A DNA stretch of 64,000 nucleotides from JAVVSR01 sp036654095 (GCA_036654095.1 JAVVSR010000007.1:1-64000), one strand, 5' to 3'. Positions 49,425 to 59,979 are shown, counted from the first letter of the stretch. The notes: generated by a model from the letters alone, not told the origin. A program made the numbers and translations.

Positions 49425-52400
49425 TTACTCTTCAATACTTATATTGTTTCTCCCAATAATAACGCCAATATCATATTCAAGTTCTGACGAAAATTTAACC
49501 CTTTCAGGGATTACATAGTCAGCCCAATCTACTTTTATAATAACTACACAGTCGCCTGCAACACAGTTTGTTAAAATTTTCCGAACCTCTTTCACAATCG
49601 GTGTAACTTTAGCCCTTTCTCCCGAAATTGTTAATATTAATTTGCTTTTATTTTTCGCAATTTCCACAGATTGCTCGGCCGACGTTTTATCGGTAATTGC
49701 AAGCGGACTTACAGACCACACGTTTATTTTAGGATTTTCGTCTTCTTTTATTACAAGCGTTCCTTCAAGCACAACAAACGCATTTACGTAAAGCATATCG
49801 CGACAAACATCAAATCTACGCGAATACAAAATAAATTCAATTTGGCCGTACAAGTCTTCAATAATTCCTACGCCCATACTTTCCGACTTTTTGGTAAGTT
49901 TTCGTTCAAAAGCGTTTATTACTCCCCCAATTTTAATTTTCTTTCCATTGAGAGTTTTGTCATAATTAACTGTTTTATAGCCAATTTCGTTATCTTCAAG
50001 CACAACTACATCGTCGTCCTCTGGTTCAATAACGGTCAACATTGATGTGTTAAAACTGAGTTTATCCAAGGCCTCGCGGAAACTATTTAAAGGATGTCCT
50101 GTGACATACATGCCTAAAACATCTTTTTCATTCATCAGTTTTTCGTGTTCGGAATATTCGGCGATATCAACATATTTAAACTTATTAAAGTCATCGTCAA
50201 GCAATTCATCAAACAAGGAAATTTGACCGCTGTCCCTATTTTTTCTATATTGGTTCATATTTTCCATAATTTGCTCATACGAATTTATAAGGGTGGCGCG
50301 CGTACGATTAAAACAGTCAAATGCGCCGCCTTTAATCATACTTTCAACCATACGTTTATTAAGATTGTTTCCGCCAATTCTGCTTACAAAGTCTTCCAAG
50401 TCAGAAAATTCGCCGTTTTTATTGCGCTCGGTAATGACGGCCTCAACAGCTATTTCGCCAACGTTTTTAATCGCCATTAAACCAAATCGCAAGTTGTTTT
50501 CATCTATTGAAAATTTAACTTGGCTTTTATTTATATTTGGAGGCAAAACTTTAACATTTATAGAGTTCAAATAGTTGATATAGTTGCTTACCTCTTCGGC
50601 TTTGGTTATTCGATTATTAAGCACCGCCGCCATAAAATGAAGGGGATAATAGCATTTAAGCCAAGCCGTTTGATAAGTAATAACGCTATACGCGGCCGCG
50701 TGGGACTTATTGAATGCGTATTCGGCAAACTTTTTAATTTGTTCATACAGTGTTTTCGCTATTTCGACAGACATACCTCGGCGAACAGCGCCATCAACGA
50801 CGACCTTGCCATTTTCGTCAGTTTTACCGTTGATAAAGCAATCCTCGTGCTTAAGCATTTTTTCTTTTTCTTTTTTGCCCATAGCGCGTCGCAATTCATC
50901 GGCTTGTCCAAATGAATAACCTGCGACCTCGCGGGCAATTTGCATAACTTGTTCCTGATAGACAATACAACCGTGCGTTAGCTCCAAAATATTTTTCAAC
51001 ATCGGGTGAAGATACGTCACTGAATCGGGTTCATTTTTTCCCTTAATATAATCGGGGATAAACTGCATAGGGCCAGGACGGTACAATGCAACGCCTGCAA
51101 TAATTTCTTCCAAGCAGTTGGGTTGAAGTTGAACTATGAATTTGCGCATACCCTCGTTTTCAAGTTGAAAAATAGCCTTCGTATCTCCCCTACAAATATA
51201 TTTATAAACTTCGGGGTCATCGCACTCGCTCGAATTAAGGTCAGGACGATTTCCTGTTGTCTCTTCAATATAATCTAATGCAAGTTTAATATCTGTTAGG
51301 GTATTTAATCCTAAAAAGTCCATCTTGAGCAATCCCATCGCCTCAACTTGAACCTTGTCAAACTGAGTAGTTGTACACTCGCCGCTTTTTTGAAGTGGAA
51401 CATATTCATAAACAGGCTTCGGGCAAATTAAAACTCCCGCAGCGTGCATACCCGTTTGACGAGGCATATTTTCAACACGGAGAGCCATATCGATAATTCC
51501 CTTAGCGACAATATCCTCATCATAATATTTTTTGAAATCGGGTGAAAACCTCTTTGCCCGCTCCTCTTCAAAATGTTTTTGATTTTCGCGTTTTTCCTCG
51601 TCGGTAGCGCCAGCATTTTTGCACCCAGTATAAGGAATAAGCCCCAACACTTCGTTAATTGTAATTTTCGGAACGTTCGGAATAGCCTTAGCCCACTTGT
51701 CCGCGTCGCCATAGGGAATACTGTAAACCCGCGCAATATCCTTGATAACCGCGCGCGCCGAAAGTGTGCCATATGTAATTATCTGCGCTACTCTATCCTT
51801 CCCGTATTTTTGTTCAACGTAACTTATCACCTCAGCGCGGCGCACCGTACAAAAGTCAATGTCAAAGTCGGGCATACTAACGCGTTCGGTACTTAAAAAC
51901 CTTTCAAACAATAAATTGTATTTTATAGGGTCAAGATTAGTTATCCCGATTGCATAGGCGATTATACTTCCAACTCCGCTTCCTCGCCCTGGGCCAACAG
52001 GTATGCCTTGTTTCTTGGCAAACGAAACAAAGTCCCAAACAATAAGATAATAACCGGCAAATCCCATCTTAATAATGACTTCAAGTTCCATTTTAGCGCG
52101 GTCATCTACTTCTTTTGTCACGTTGCCATATCGAGCCAATAAGCCCGCGTTAGCCAAATCGCGAAGATAAGCAGCTTCTCTTTGCCCGTCTTCTGTTGGA
52201 ATATCCTTATACTTTTCATCATTAATTTCATACACAGGGATTTCGTATTTATCATTTCCCACTTCCAACTTAATGGTGACATCGCATTTATTTGCTATCT
52301 CGACAGTGTTATCCAAAGCCTCGGGACACCAACTAAACTTATCAAACATCTCGTCATAAGTTTTAAGATAAAATTCCTGTGGGTCAAGCTTTAGACGATT

Positions 52401-53174
52401 GGGGTCACTTAATTGTGTTTTCATATTGATACACATTAAAACATCTTGCATATCCGCATCGCTTTTTTCAATATAGTGAACGTCATTAGTCGCGACAACC
52501 TTAACTCCAATTTCTTTAGCAAGTTTAACAAGTTGCGGATTTGCCTTTAGTTCCTTTTCTATACCGTGATTTTGCAATTCAATATAAAAATCGCCTTCGT
52601 CAAACAACTCTTTCAGTTCAAGCGCGTGCCGTTTAGCCCCTTCATAATTATCATTTAAAATCATATCGGGAACTGCGCCTTGTATGCAAGCGGTTAAGCA
52701 AATCAGGCCTTTTGAAAACTTTTTCAAAGCATCCATATCTATACGAGGGCGAAAATAAAACCCCTCAGTGTAAGACAGCGACGACAGCCTCATTAAATTT
52801 TTATAGCCTTCATTATTTTTTGCAATCAAAATCAAATGATTGCCCGTCCTTTCCTGAACATCTTTTACAAATCTATCTTTTACAAAATAAAATTCGCTTC
52901 CAATTATCCCTTTTATTTTGCCTGCCTTAGCTGCTTTTACAAATGAGTACACTCCAAACATATTACCGTGGTCGGTGATTGCAATGGCGCTCATTCCCTT
53001 TGCCTTAACAGCGTCAATTAAAGGCGAGCTTTTCCCTTTGCAAATCCTTGCCGCGCCATCAAGCAAACTGTATTCTGAATGTACATGTAAATGTACAAAC
53101 TCTTTTTTCGTTTGTTTTTCCATGTTAGGTTCATTGCTTTCAATACATTTATCTTGTAAAAATTTTTCGTCCAC
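49425..53174 (-). CDS. dnaE: DNA polymerase III alpha subunit
   Basis: 1249 residues, full length. The PHP domain starts at FVHLHVHSEYSLLDG (26-40) with DHGNMFG later. The palm has GPGRGSGVGSI (394-404) and catalytic PDFDIDF (435-441). The helix-hairpin-helix region and a C-terminal OB fold (KKIKIGGVINAFERKLTK onward) follow. This is the DnaE form without the PolC exonuclease. The start is GTG at 53174, directly after the whiA stop (TAAGTG) with GGAGGGG just upstream; a later ATG at codon 18 is possible. Its stop lies 8 bases from the assembly gap. Confidence 0.96.
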   Translation of the reverse strand: MDEKFLQDKCIESNEPNMEKQTKKEFVHLHVHSEYSLLDGAARICKGKSSPLIDAVKAKGMSAIAITDHGNMFGVYSFVKAAKAGKIKGIIGSEFYFVKDRFVKDVQERTGNHLILIAKNNEGYKNLMRLSSLSYTEGFYFRPRIDMDALKKFSKGLICLTACIQGAVPDMILNDNYEGAKRHALELKELFDEGDFYIELQNHGIEKELKANPQLVKLAKEIGVKVVATNDVHYIEKSDADMQDVLMCINMKTQLSDPNRLKLDPQEFYLKTYDEMFDKFSWCPEALDNTVEIANKCDVTIKLEVGNDKYEIPVYEINDEKYKDIPTEDGQREAAYLRDLANAGLLARYGNVTKEVDDRAKMELEVIIKMGFAGYYLIVWDFVSFAKKQGIPVGPGRGSGVGSIIAYAIGITNLDPIKYNLLFERFLSTERVSMPDFDIDFCTVRRAEVISYVEQKYGKDRVAQIITYGTLSARAVIKDIARVYSIPYGDADKWAKAIPNVPKITINEVLGLIPYTGCKNAGATDEEKRENQKHFEEERAKRFSPDFKKYYDEDIVAKGIIDMALRVENMPRQTGMHAAGVLICPKPVYEYVPLQKSGECTTTQFDKVQVEAMGLLKMDFLGLNTLTDIKLALDYIEETTGNRPDLNSSECDDPEVYKYICRGDTKAIFQLENEGMRKFIVQLQPNCLEEIIAGVALYRPGPMQFIPDYIKGKNEPDSVTYLHPMLKNILELTHGCIVYQEQVMQIAREVAGYSFGQADELRRAMGKKEKEKMLKHEDCFINGKTDENGKVVVDGAVRRGMSVEIAKTLYEQIKKFAEYAFNKSHAAAYSVITYQTAWLKCYYPLHFMAAVLNNRITKAEEVSNYINYLNSINVKVLPPNINKSQVKFSIDENNLRFGLMAIKNVGEIAVEAVITERNKNGEFSDLEDFVSRIGGNNLNKRMVESMIKGGAFDCFNRTRATLINSYEQIMENMNQYRKNRDSGQISLFDELLDDDFNKFKYVDIAEYSEHEKLMNEKDVLGMYVTGHPLNSFREALDKLSFNTSMLTVIEPEDDDVVVLEDNEIGYKTVNYDKTLNGKKIKIGGVINAFERKLTKKSESMGVGIIEDLYGQIEFILYSRRFDVCRDMLYVNAFVVLEGTLVIKEDENPKINVWSVSPLAITDKTSAEQSVEIAKNKSKLILTISGERAKVTPIVKEVRKILTNCVAGDCVVIIKVDWADYVIPERVKFSSELEYDIGVIIGRNNISIEE

Positions 53175-54182
53175 TTATTTCCCCTCCAAATCTTTCAAGC
53201 TATCGCTTATGCTTATAATTTTTCTAAAACGATGATTAATCCCACTTTTTGTAATTTCTTCGCCAATATTCTCAACAAAAAAATCAAGCGGAGCCGTTGG
53301 ATTTCTAAGCCTTAGTTCAGACAATATTCTCAATTTATCGGGCAATTTATGTAAGCCGATTGTTTCAGCTATATGGTTGATAGCTATCGTTTGCTTTGAC
53401 GACGCTATGGCTGTTTTATCATAGTTACCAACTTCGCAGTTGCTTTTTCTATTAAGATTGTTGTTTAAAAGACGTTCCACAATTATATCTTGCATATAAA
53501 GCACCGTTTCATTGGCCGAAAGCAGCGCAAAAAAGTTGCTTATAGCCTCATTTTCTTTAACATAAACAACATATTTATTGTTACGTTCAGTCAGCTTAGC
53601 CGAAATATCAAAATGCTCCAATAACTTAACTAAATCTTCAGAAAGCAACTCATCGCTTAGCTGATACTCCAAATAATAACCATTGCCACTACTCTCAACG
53701 TCATCATCTTCACCGATAATTTTTGTAGGCACATTCGCGCTGCCTAACGCTATAAACATCGACTTTAAAAAGTTTTTTGCGCAACACTCTTCAAAAACCA
53801 TCTTTGGATTAATGCCACCATTAATTTCAAAGCCGCCACTTTCTTCATCTTTAATAATTCCAGTATCCGTAAGAATTGTTAAAGTATGCCCCGACGGTAC
53901 TTTGACCATAAAATGTTTGCCTTTTTGCAAGCCGCTTTTAATATCTTTAATTTCGATATCTAGCGAAGCAAAATACAAATTTTTAATAAATTGCACAATA
54001 CTTTTTACATAATCATAATTTGCGCTTTCAAAAAAAAGCGACACACCCTTTTTACTAAGTTGCAGGCTTCCAATAGCTTTGATGGCAGCCGAAAGCCACG
54101 CCAATCTACAACACGAATTTTCGGGTAGATTTGATAAAAGTTCATTTTTTGCATACTGAGTAAAATTAAGTTTATTTTCCAT
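53175..54182 (-). CDS. whiA: DNA-binding protein WhiA
   Basis: 335 residues. The N-terminal two thirds have the LAGLIDADG-homing-endonuclease-like fold (SCCRLAWLSAAIKAIGSL start), and the C-terminal helix-turn-helix is the family hallmark: NCEVGNYDKTAIASSKQ, KLPDKLRILSELRLRNP and ITKSGINHRFRKI. WhiA affects cell division, chromosome segregation and, in actinomycetes, sporulation. It overlaps the PHP gene by 11 bases and runs directly into dnaE. In many Clostridia rapZ and yvcK lie just before whiA; here they are absent. Confidence 0.95.
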   Translation of the reverse strand: MENKLNFTQYAKNELLSNLPENSCCRLAWLSAAIKAIGSLQLSKKGVSLFFESANYDYVKSIVQFIKNLYFASLDIEIKDIKSGLQKGKHFMVKVPSGHTLTILTDTGIIKDEESGGFEINGGINPKMVFEECCAKNFLKSMFIALGSANVPTKIIGEDDDVESSGNGYYLEYQLSDELLSEDLVKLLEHFDISAKLTERNNKYVVYVKENEAISNFFALLSANETVLYMQDIIVERLLNNNLNRKSNCEVGNYDKTAIASSKQTIAINHIAETIGLHKLPDKLRILSELRLRNPTAPLDFFVENIGEEITKSGINHRFRKIISISDSLKDLEGK

Positions 54183-54957
54183 TTTTATTCCTTCTTTTAT
54201 AAGCCGCAGTCCGTTTGAATTCGGGAAGTTTATTTAGGTTAGCAATTCTTTCTTCGGGAATTTGGTATTTTTCTATAAGCGGAAATATTGCATCAAATTT
54301 CCCAATATTTTCGGGTTTATGACTGTCAGTATTGACAATAAACTGACAATTTGTACTAAGTAAATCGTCCATACACGCATCAAGCAGGTCAATATGTCTG
54401 ACGTTTAATTCAATAAAAGTGCCAAATTCAGCTGCTGCCTGCGCAACAACTTTCGCATCGACTTTAGCGTGTTCGTTTATGTGCGCCAATATGTCGACGG
54501 GGCAAAATTCCAATGCTTTAATGAAGGCGTCGGTGTTTCTCGTGATAGCATTTGTTGTCGGTTTAAAAACCTTGCTGACAAACCCGTTATATATGATAAA
54601 TCTAAAATAGTCTTTATAACTTGTGCTATCAGCGAAGCGATGAAAACCCATAACCAAAACGTCGAGCTTGTCCACCTGTTCGGGAAAAAGGTCAACCGTT
54701 CCCAAAATATCCATTAAGTTAGCCTCAATGCCTTGCAAAATGTCAATTTGCGGAAACCTTTTTTGCACTTCAACAACTTCAACAATTTCCTTTTCAAATT
54801 TTCTTGGCGTGAGTGACATCCATTTGTTTAAAAACCCGTGGTCGGTTATGGCAACTTGTTTTAGCCCTTGCCGTATAGCGCACTGCGCGACATCTTCAAC
54901 AGTGTTGACCGCGTCGCTGTAAACGGTATGAGTATGGTAATCTCCTAAAAATTTCAT
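54172..54957 (-). CDS. PHP-domain phosphoesterase
   Basis: 261 residues, one PHP domain. Metal motifs are GDYHTHTVYSDA near the start, AITDHGFLNKW, a Glu in LQGIEANL, LVMGFH, DILAHINEH, and NTDSHKPENIG. It resembles the PHP phosphatase often encoded between murB and rapZ in Clostridia, and also HisK histidinol phosphatases, which have the same fold and length. The his operon in this window lacks a histidinol phosphatase, so it could fill that gap, but its place in the hprK-murB-whiA cluster fits the first identity equally well. The ATG follows the murB stop directly. Confidence 0.88.
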   Translation of the reverse strand: MKFLGDYHTHTVYSDAVNTVEDVAQCAIRQGLKQVAITDHGFLNKWMSLTPRKFEKEIVEVVEVQKRFPQIDILQGIEANLMDILGTVDLFPEQVDKLDVLVMGFHRFADSTSYKDYFRFIIYNGFVSKVFKPTTNAITRNTDAFIKALEFCPVDILAHINEHAKVDAKVVAQAAAEFGTFIELNVRHIDLLDACMDDLLSTNCQFIVNTDSHKPENIGKFDAIFPLIEKYQIPEERIANLNKLPEFKRTAAYKRRNKNGK

Positions 54958-55848
54958 CTAATCTCCTAAACACTCGACCTCTAGCTCAAGCTGTATGCCA
55001 AAATTATTCATTACTTCTTCTGCTACGCGGTCAGCAAGCGAAAGATAATCACTTGTCGACGCTCCGCCCAAATTAATTATAAAATTTGCGTGTCGCTTTG
55101 ACACTTCTGCGCGACCTATACGCGCCCCTTTTAAGCCGACTTGCTCAATATAATATGCCGCGCTTCTATCGTTTACACGTTTAAATGTACTGCCAGCCGA
55201 CGCCTCTATCGGTTGCGCAACCTGCCTACGTTTCGTGTATTCACTAATTGCGCCTATAATTTCATCTTTATCGCCATAGTCTAAATTTAACAGCGCGCCT
55301 AACACAATCAACTTATTTTTTTTAATCGCGCTGCTTCTATATCCGAAATCCAAAACGTTTTGTTTCCATTTTTCAACCGAAGTGCCATTTAACACTTCAA
55401 TATATATAACTTTATCACCCGTTTCCGTTCCATAAGCGCCTGCGTTCATAGTAACCGCGCCGCCCAATGAGGCTGGTATTCCAATGGCGTATTCAAGCCC
55501 TGTTAATCCATTGTCGCGCGCAATCAACGATATTGTGGATATATTTATCCCGCTTGACGAATAAATATAGTTATCTTCTACGCGCAAAGTCTTAATTCTT
55601 TTCAAACTTATAATCGTACCATTATAGCCATTGTCCGATATAAGCACATTTGTACCATTTCCAAGTATCTTATATGGCTCGCCTATGCTAACTAACGTAT
55701 AAATAATTTCAATTAAGCCCTCAACATCTGACGGCATCAAAACCCTTGACACTCGGCCGCCACTTTTAAAACTTGTTAAACTACCACCGACAACGTTTTC
55801 CAAAATATCTACGCCACAACCTTGCAGTCGCCTAAAATGATAATCCAT
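54958..55848 (-). CDS. murB: UDP-N-acetylenolpyruvoylglucosamine reductase
   Basis: Flavoenzyme reducing UDP-GlcNAc-enolpyruvate to UDP-MurNAc, a cytosolic step of peptidoglycan synthesis. 296 residues, short type II form as usual in Firmicutes. FAD-binding segments are YKILGNGTNVLISD and GIPASLGGAVTMNAGAYGTE; the catalytic Ser is in ASAGSTFKRV, with the KRHANFI near the end and a Glu close to the C-terminus. A GGGGG site precedes the ATG. It lies between hprK and the PHP gene. Confidence 0.97.
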   Translation of the reverse strand: MDYHFRRLQGCGVDILENVVGGSLTSFKSGGRVSRVLMPSDVEGLIEIIYTLVSIGEPYKILGNGTNVLISDNGYNGTIISLKRIKTLRVEDNYIYSSSGINISTISLIARDNGLTGLEYAIGIPASLGGAVTMNAGAYGTETGDKVIYIEVLNGTSVEKWKQNVLDFGYRSSAIKKNKLIVLGALLNLDYGDKDEIIGAISEYTKRRQVAQPIEASAGSTFKRVNDRSAAYYIEQVGLKGARIGRAEVSKRHANFIINLGGASTSDYLSLADRVAEEVMNNFGIQLELEVECLGD

Positions 55849-55895
55849 ATAACGCCCCCTTTTTAGGACATTATATTCACATCACATCCGATAGT

Positions 55896-56837
55896 TTACT
55901 TTCCTAACCTATTTATTATTTCCTGATTAGCATCGTATCCCAGTTGCTGCAACCTGAAATTTTTTGCCGCAACTTCCACGATAATCGCAAGATTGCGCCC
56001 CATCATAACGGGTATTACAAGCTTGGGAACGACTACACCCATAAGTTTGCAGGTATGTTTTGTATCGTCTGAGCGCCCATAATCTTTGGATTTATTATAC
56101 TCGACAAGTTCAATCACAATATCAACTTTCGTTTCACTCAACACGCCAGCTATGCCATACATATTGCGCACGTTTATGATACCTACTCCACGCAACTCCA
56201 TAAGGTCACGGATTTTTTCAGGCGCGCTTCCGATTATAATGTCTTTTACCCGCTTCAGTTCTACCGAGTCGTCCGACACAAGCATATGTCCGCGATGAAC
56301 CAATTCCAAAGCTGTTTCGCTTTTCCCAATTCCACTTCGGCCTGTAAGCAATACCCCCACGCCGTCTATGTCAAGCAAAACTCCGTGCATATTTGTTTTA
56401 GGAGCAAGCAAGTCATTTAAAAAGTTAATTAGGTCGTTTACAAGCTCAGAGGTTATCCCCGCCGATTGAAATACCGGACATTTATATTCTTTGGCAAGTT
56501 CAATCATATTTTTGCAAGGGGCAAGACCTCGGCTAATAATTAAACACGGCACTTCCATTCGAAAAAGTTTTTTCAGCGCCTCATCACGTTCGGTATCGTC
56601 AAGATTATATAAGTAGTACATTTCCGCGTTGCCCATAACTTGAATACGACTTTTAGCAAAATAATCGTCGAACCCACACAAAATTAAACCCGGACGATTA
56701 ACGCTTACCGTTGATAATTTTATTAAACAATCGTCGTCTACGTAAAGACCTTTAAATTTAAATTTATTCGACAAAACCTTTGCCGATATAAACTCAGCAT
56801 TTTGCTCCTCTATACCTATATTGATTTCGCTATCCAT
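55896..56837 (-). CDS. hprK: HPr kinase/phosphorylase
   Basis: Phosphorylates HPr on Ser46 in response to glycolytic intermediates and so drives carbon catabolite control. 313 residues from ATG 56837, chosen because GGAGG at 56843-56850 lies just upstream; an in-frame ATG at 56855 would include that site. The catalytic His region MHGVLLDIDGVGVLLTG and the Walker A GRSGIGKSETALEL (the usual GDSGIGKS with Asp to Arg) are present, and the HPrK signature LMELRGVGIINVRNMYG follows. First gene of the cluster hprK-murB-PHP-whiA-dnaE. Confidence 0.96.
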   Translation of the reverse strand: MDSEINIGIEEQNAEFISAKVLSNKFKFKGLYVDDDCLIKLSTVSVNRPGLILCGFDDYFAKSRIQVMGNAEMYYLYNLDDTERDEALKKLFRMEVPCLIISRGLAPCKNMIELAKEYKCPVFQSAGITSELVNDLINFLNDLLAPKTNMHGVLLDIDGVGVLLTGRSGIGKSETALELVHRGHMLVSDDSVELKRVKDIIIGSAPEKIRDLMELRGVGIINVRNMYGIAGVLSETKVDIVIELVEYNKSKDYGRSDDTKHTCKLMGVVVPKLVIPVMMGRNLAIIVEVAAKNFRLQQLGYDANQEIINRLGK

Positions 56838-57011
56838 TAAAATTAAAACCTCCATTTGGCCTAAGTAAAACTAATTTACAACTAAAAAATCCAATATTTA
56901 AAACTGTAACTTAAACTTCAAAAATGACAATATTTAAATTTCACTAGCCATAGCTTTTTATAATTTAAAACGTGATTTTTAGGTTCAATTTTAAATACAT
57001 ATTTTCTTTAT

Positions 57012-57821
57012 TTATTCATCTAAACAAAACTTTTCAATCGCTTGCGCCACACCGTCTTCATCACACGACGCGGTTACATAGTCGGCATTTTTTTTAAGCT
57101 CCTCAACCGCATTACCAACTGCAACTCCAAAACCAGCATAGTTTATCATCTCTAAATCGTTTAAATTGTCACCACATGCCAAAACTTCGCGACGGTCAAT
57201 ACCATACTTTTCACAAAGTTTTCTTAGCGCGTCGCCCTTTGATGTTTTAATGCTCACCGCTTCCACATTCCAAGGTTTACTTGAATTAATCAATAACCTA
57301 TCGCCAAATTTACTTTTAACCTGTTTGCGTATTTCAGCGCACTGTTCAGGCTTCGTATAGCACAAAATTTTAAATACAGGTTCGACATTTGCCAACAAAA
57401 ATTTAACCAAATCGCCCACGGGTTCAGCCGTAACTTTACACAGCAGCACGTAGCTCGCCGTAAAACGATTTTCCTTTTCAATACAAAGTCTATCTCCAAC
57501 ATAAAGCTGAATAACGACATGCAATGATTGCATATATTTAACGTACTCAACGGCCAAATCTTGTGGAATTTCGGTAATATTAAGAATTTTTCCACTTTCA
57601 ATATCTTTAGTGAGCGCGCCTTGATAGCTTATAATTTCACCTTTTAACCCCATAATTTGCGCCTCTTTCATAATTGACGAGTGCATTCTGCCAGTACACA
57701 AAACAAACTTACCGCCTTTTGCGGTAAATCGTTTAATAGTTTCGATTGTGCGACTGCTTATAAGCATTGAAGGCGGTAAAAGCGTATCGTCAAAGTCAGA
57801 TGCAACTAATTTGTATTTCAT
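57012..57821 (-). CDS. Cof-type HAD-IIB phosphatase
   Basis: 269 residues. HAD motif I VASDFDDTLLPPS has the nucleophile and acid Asp; motif II is CTGRMHSS; Lys in SKGDALRKL; motif IV ACGDNLNDLEMI. The C2B cap lies at about 80-195. Cof proteins dephosphorylate sugar phosphates, flavin or PLP-type phosphates with broad specificity, so no substrate is named. AAGGA precedes the ATG. It is separate from hprK by 174 bases and from uvrC by 250 AT-rich bases in which nothing was seen. Confidence 0.92.
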   Translation of the reverse strand: MKYKLVASDFDDTLLPPSMLISSRTIETIKRFTAKGGKFVLCTGRMHSSIMKEAQIMGLKGEIISYQGALTKDIESGKILNITEIPQDLAVEYVKYMQSLHVVIQLYVGDRLCIEKENRFTASYVLLCKVTAEPVGDLVKFLLANVEPVFKILCYTKPEQCAEIRKQVKSKFGDRLLINSSKPWNVEAVSIKTSKGDALRKLCEKYGIDRREVLACGDNLNDLEMINYAGFGVAVGNAVEELKKNADYVTASCDEDGVAQAIEKFCLDE

Positions 57822-58071
57822 ATATTCCTTGTTAAATTAATTGTACAGCAGTATTTCTCGCATCGCGCGCGTTAATCTGTACTAAAATATATTATATAGT
57901 ACTTTGCCATATTTCACAAACGTTTTGAAAGCACAAAACAATAAATTTAATTTGAATAACTGTTAAAACAAACAATAAATGTGACAAAAAATAAACAAGT
58001 ATCAGCTTTTAATATTTTATTTTCGCTTAATATTTCTAAAAATAGAACGCAGTTAAATTAATAATTTCAAC

Positions 58072-59979
58072 TTAAGGGTTTTTATCGTGAAAGTGATTAA
58101 ATATCGACACGGCGTCGGTGTTGGATATCCCTTTAACGTTTGACAAACTTTCAATCGTCGATTCCTTAATTTTTGCTAGAGATTTAAAGTTATTGTATAG
58201 AATGTTTAGTTTTTTATCGCCAATACCTTTTATGTTTTTCAATTCACTAAACGAAATATGTTGCATACGAAGTTTTCGATGATAATCGATTGCAAAGCGA
58301 TGCGCCTCATCTCTAACTCGTTGCAATAGTGAAAGCGACAAACTTCTTTCTGGTAGCTTAATGGAGTTTTCAACTTGAGGCAAAAAAACCTCTTCTTCTC
58401 TTTCTGCTAATGAAATAATTTGTGTTACCGTATTAGTTTCGGACATCGCTTCAAGCGCATATTTTAATTGCCCTTTTCCGCCATCAATTACAATTAAGTC
58501 AGGCATACTTGAAAAGCTTTCATCCTCGCTATTTTTTAACCGAAGAAGTCGTCTAAGCAAACATTCTTTCATACACGCAAAGTCGTTGTTCCCTTCAACG
58601 GTTTTAATTTTAAATCGACGATAAGATTTTCTAGCAGGCTCGCCATTAATAAACACAACCATTGATGCGACTTTATCCGTTCCGCTTATATGCGAAATAT
58701 CAAAACACTCAATTCGCCTAGGCAATTTATCAAGTTTCAATTCTGTTTTAAGATTTTCAACAGCGCCTACTGTCATTGAATGTTTTTTTAGTGATTTTAC
58801 AACAAAAGTATCAAGGTAATCACGCGCATTATTTTCGGCCATTTCAACTAGCTGACGGCGCACTCCCTGACGCGGACATATAATATTTAATTTTTTATTA
58901 AACTGCAACAAAATCAACTTCTCTAATGCATTTTGTTCATCTAAAGTATCGTTAATAACAATTTCGTCGGGAAAACACAACGTCTGTTGATAGTACTGAT
59001 ATATAAATTGCGACAACATATTTCTGTTAATTTGAGTGCTAAAATCGTCGTTTAAAACTTGCTTATTTTTATCTTGAACAATGCTTGATTTAGTTAAAAT
59101 TTCGCTACTGACCAAAGTAGTCAACGGGTAATTATCGCCACCAAGTAATTTTCCTCCACGTACTATTAGTACCGATACGGCCGAATATAGTCCGTTATCT
59201 ACAACTGAAAATATATCCAAGTTGTAGTTTTTCGGTAGCGCCGCAATCTGTCGCCGAACCAGTTTTTCAAGTGTTTTTATGCGGTCACGATAATGAAGGG
59301 CAAGTTCATAGTCCTCGCTTTTTGAGGCGTTTAACATTTTTTCTTCTAAAATCAGCTTAATATCATTGTCATTTCCCTTTAAAAATTCTAACACGTCACA
59401 AACAATTTTATCATACTCATTTTCGCTAATTTTACCATCACACGGAGCTTTACAAAGGCCTATATGACTGTTTAAACACGGCCTATGATTTGCTGAAAGT
59501 TTACTTAAATCCGCATTGCACGACCTCAACGGAAATGCGCTGAAAATGAGGTCTAAAATATCCTTTGTATTTATCCCCTGCATATATGGCCCAAAATATT
59601 TTGAGCCATCATCGACTAGCTTTCTAACAACTTCCACGGTAGGAAACTTCTGTTTCAAATTTATTTTTATAAACGGATAATTTTTATCGTCTTTCAACAA
59701 TATATTATATTTAGGGACATATTTCTTTATTAAGTTATTTTCAAGTACCAATGCGTCAACTTCATTTGCCGTCAAAATATATCTAAAATCTACAATGTTT
59801 TTTACAAGTTGAATACATTTTTCTGTTTTATTGCCCGACGAATGAAAATATTGAGTCACTCTATTTTTGAGATTAATCGCCTTTCCGACATAAATAATTT
59901 CACCAGCGCTGTTCTGCATAAGATATACGCCGCTAGTTGTAGGTAGTTCCTTTAATTTATGTTTAATAATCTCGTTCAT
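58072..59979 (-). CDS. uvrC: Excinuclease ABC subunit C
   Basis: Makes the dual incisions in nucleotide excision repair with UvrAB. 635 residues. N-terminal GIY-YIG nuclease: SGVYLMQNSAGEIIYVGKA, then NRVTQYFHSS. A UvrB-binding UVR motif is at about 200-235 (LALHYRDRIKTLEKL). The RNase H-like C-terminal nuclease has CFDISHISGTDKVASMVVF and LIVIDGGKGQLKYAL, and a helix-hairpin-helix pair ends the protein (LKNIKGIGDKKLN). Its place beside the hprK-murB cluster matches clostridial gene order. Confidence 0.97.
   Translation of the reverse strand: MNEIIKHKLKELPTTSGVYLMQNSAGEIIYVGKAINLKNRVTQYFHSSGNKTEKCIQLVKNIVDFRYILTANEVDALVLENNLIKKYVPKYNILLKDDKNYPFIKINLKQKFPTVEVVRKLVDDGSKYFGPYMQGINTKDILDLIFSAFPLRSCNADLSKLSANHRPCLNSHIGLCKAPCDGKISENEYDKIVCDVLEFLKGNDNDIKLILEEKMLNASKSEDYELALHYRDRIKTLEKLVRRQIAALPKNYNLDIFSVVDNGLYSAVSVLIVRGGKLLGGDNYPLTTLVSSEILTKSSIVQDKNKQVLNDDFSTQINRNMLSQFIYQYYQQTLCFPDEIVINDTLDEQNALEKLILLQFNKKLNIICPRQGVRRQLVEMAENNARDYLDTFVVKSLKKHSMTVGAVENLKTELKLDKLPRRIECFDISHISGTDKVASMVVFINGEPARKSYRRFKIKTVEGNNDFACMKECLLRRLLRLKNSEDESFSSMPDLIVIDGGKGQLKYALEAMSETNTVTQIISLAEREEEVFLPQVENSIKLPERSLSLSLLQRVRDEAHRFAIDYHRKLRMQHISFSELKNIKGIGDKKLNILYNNFKSLAKIKESTIESLSNVKGISNTDAVSIFNHFHDKNP

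Noticed and set aside
49239..49518. Plus-strand Phe-Ala or poly-Leu frames through the microsatellite
   Set aside because: They come from the TTTTGC repeat and the N run and overlap the dnaE 3' end; no real start or ribosome binding site.
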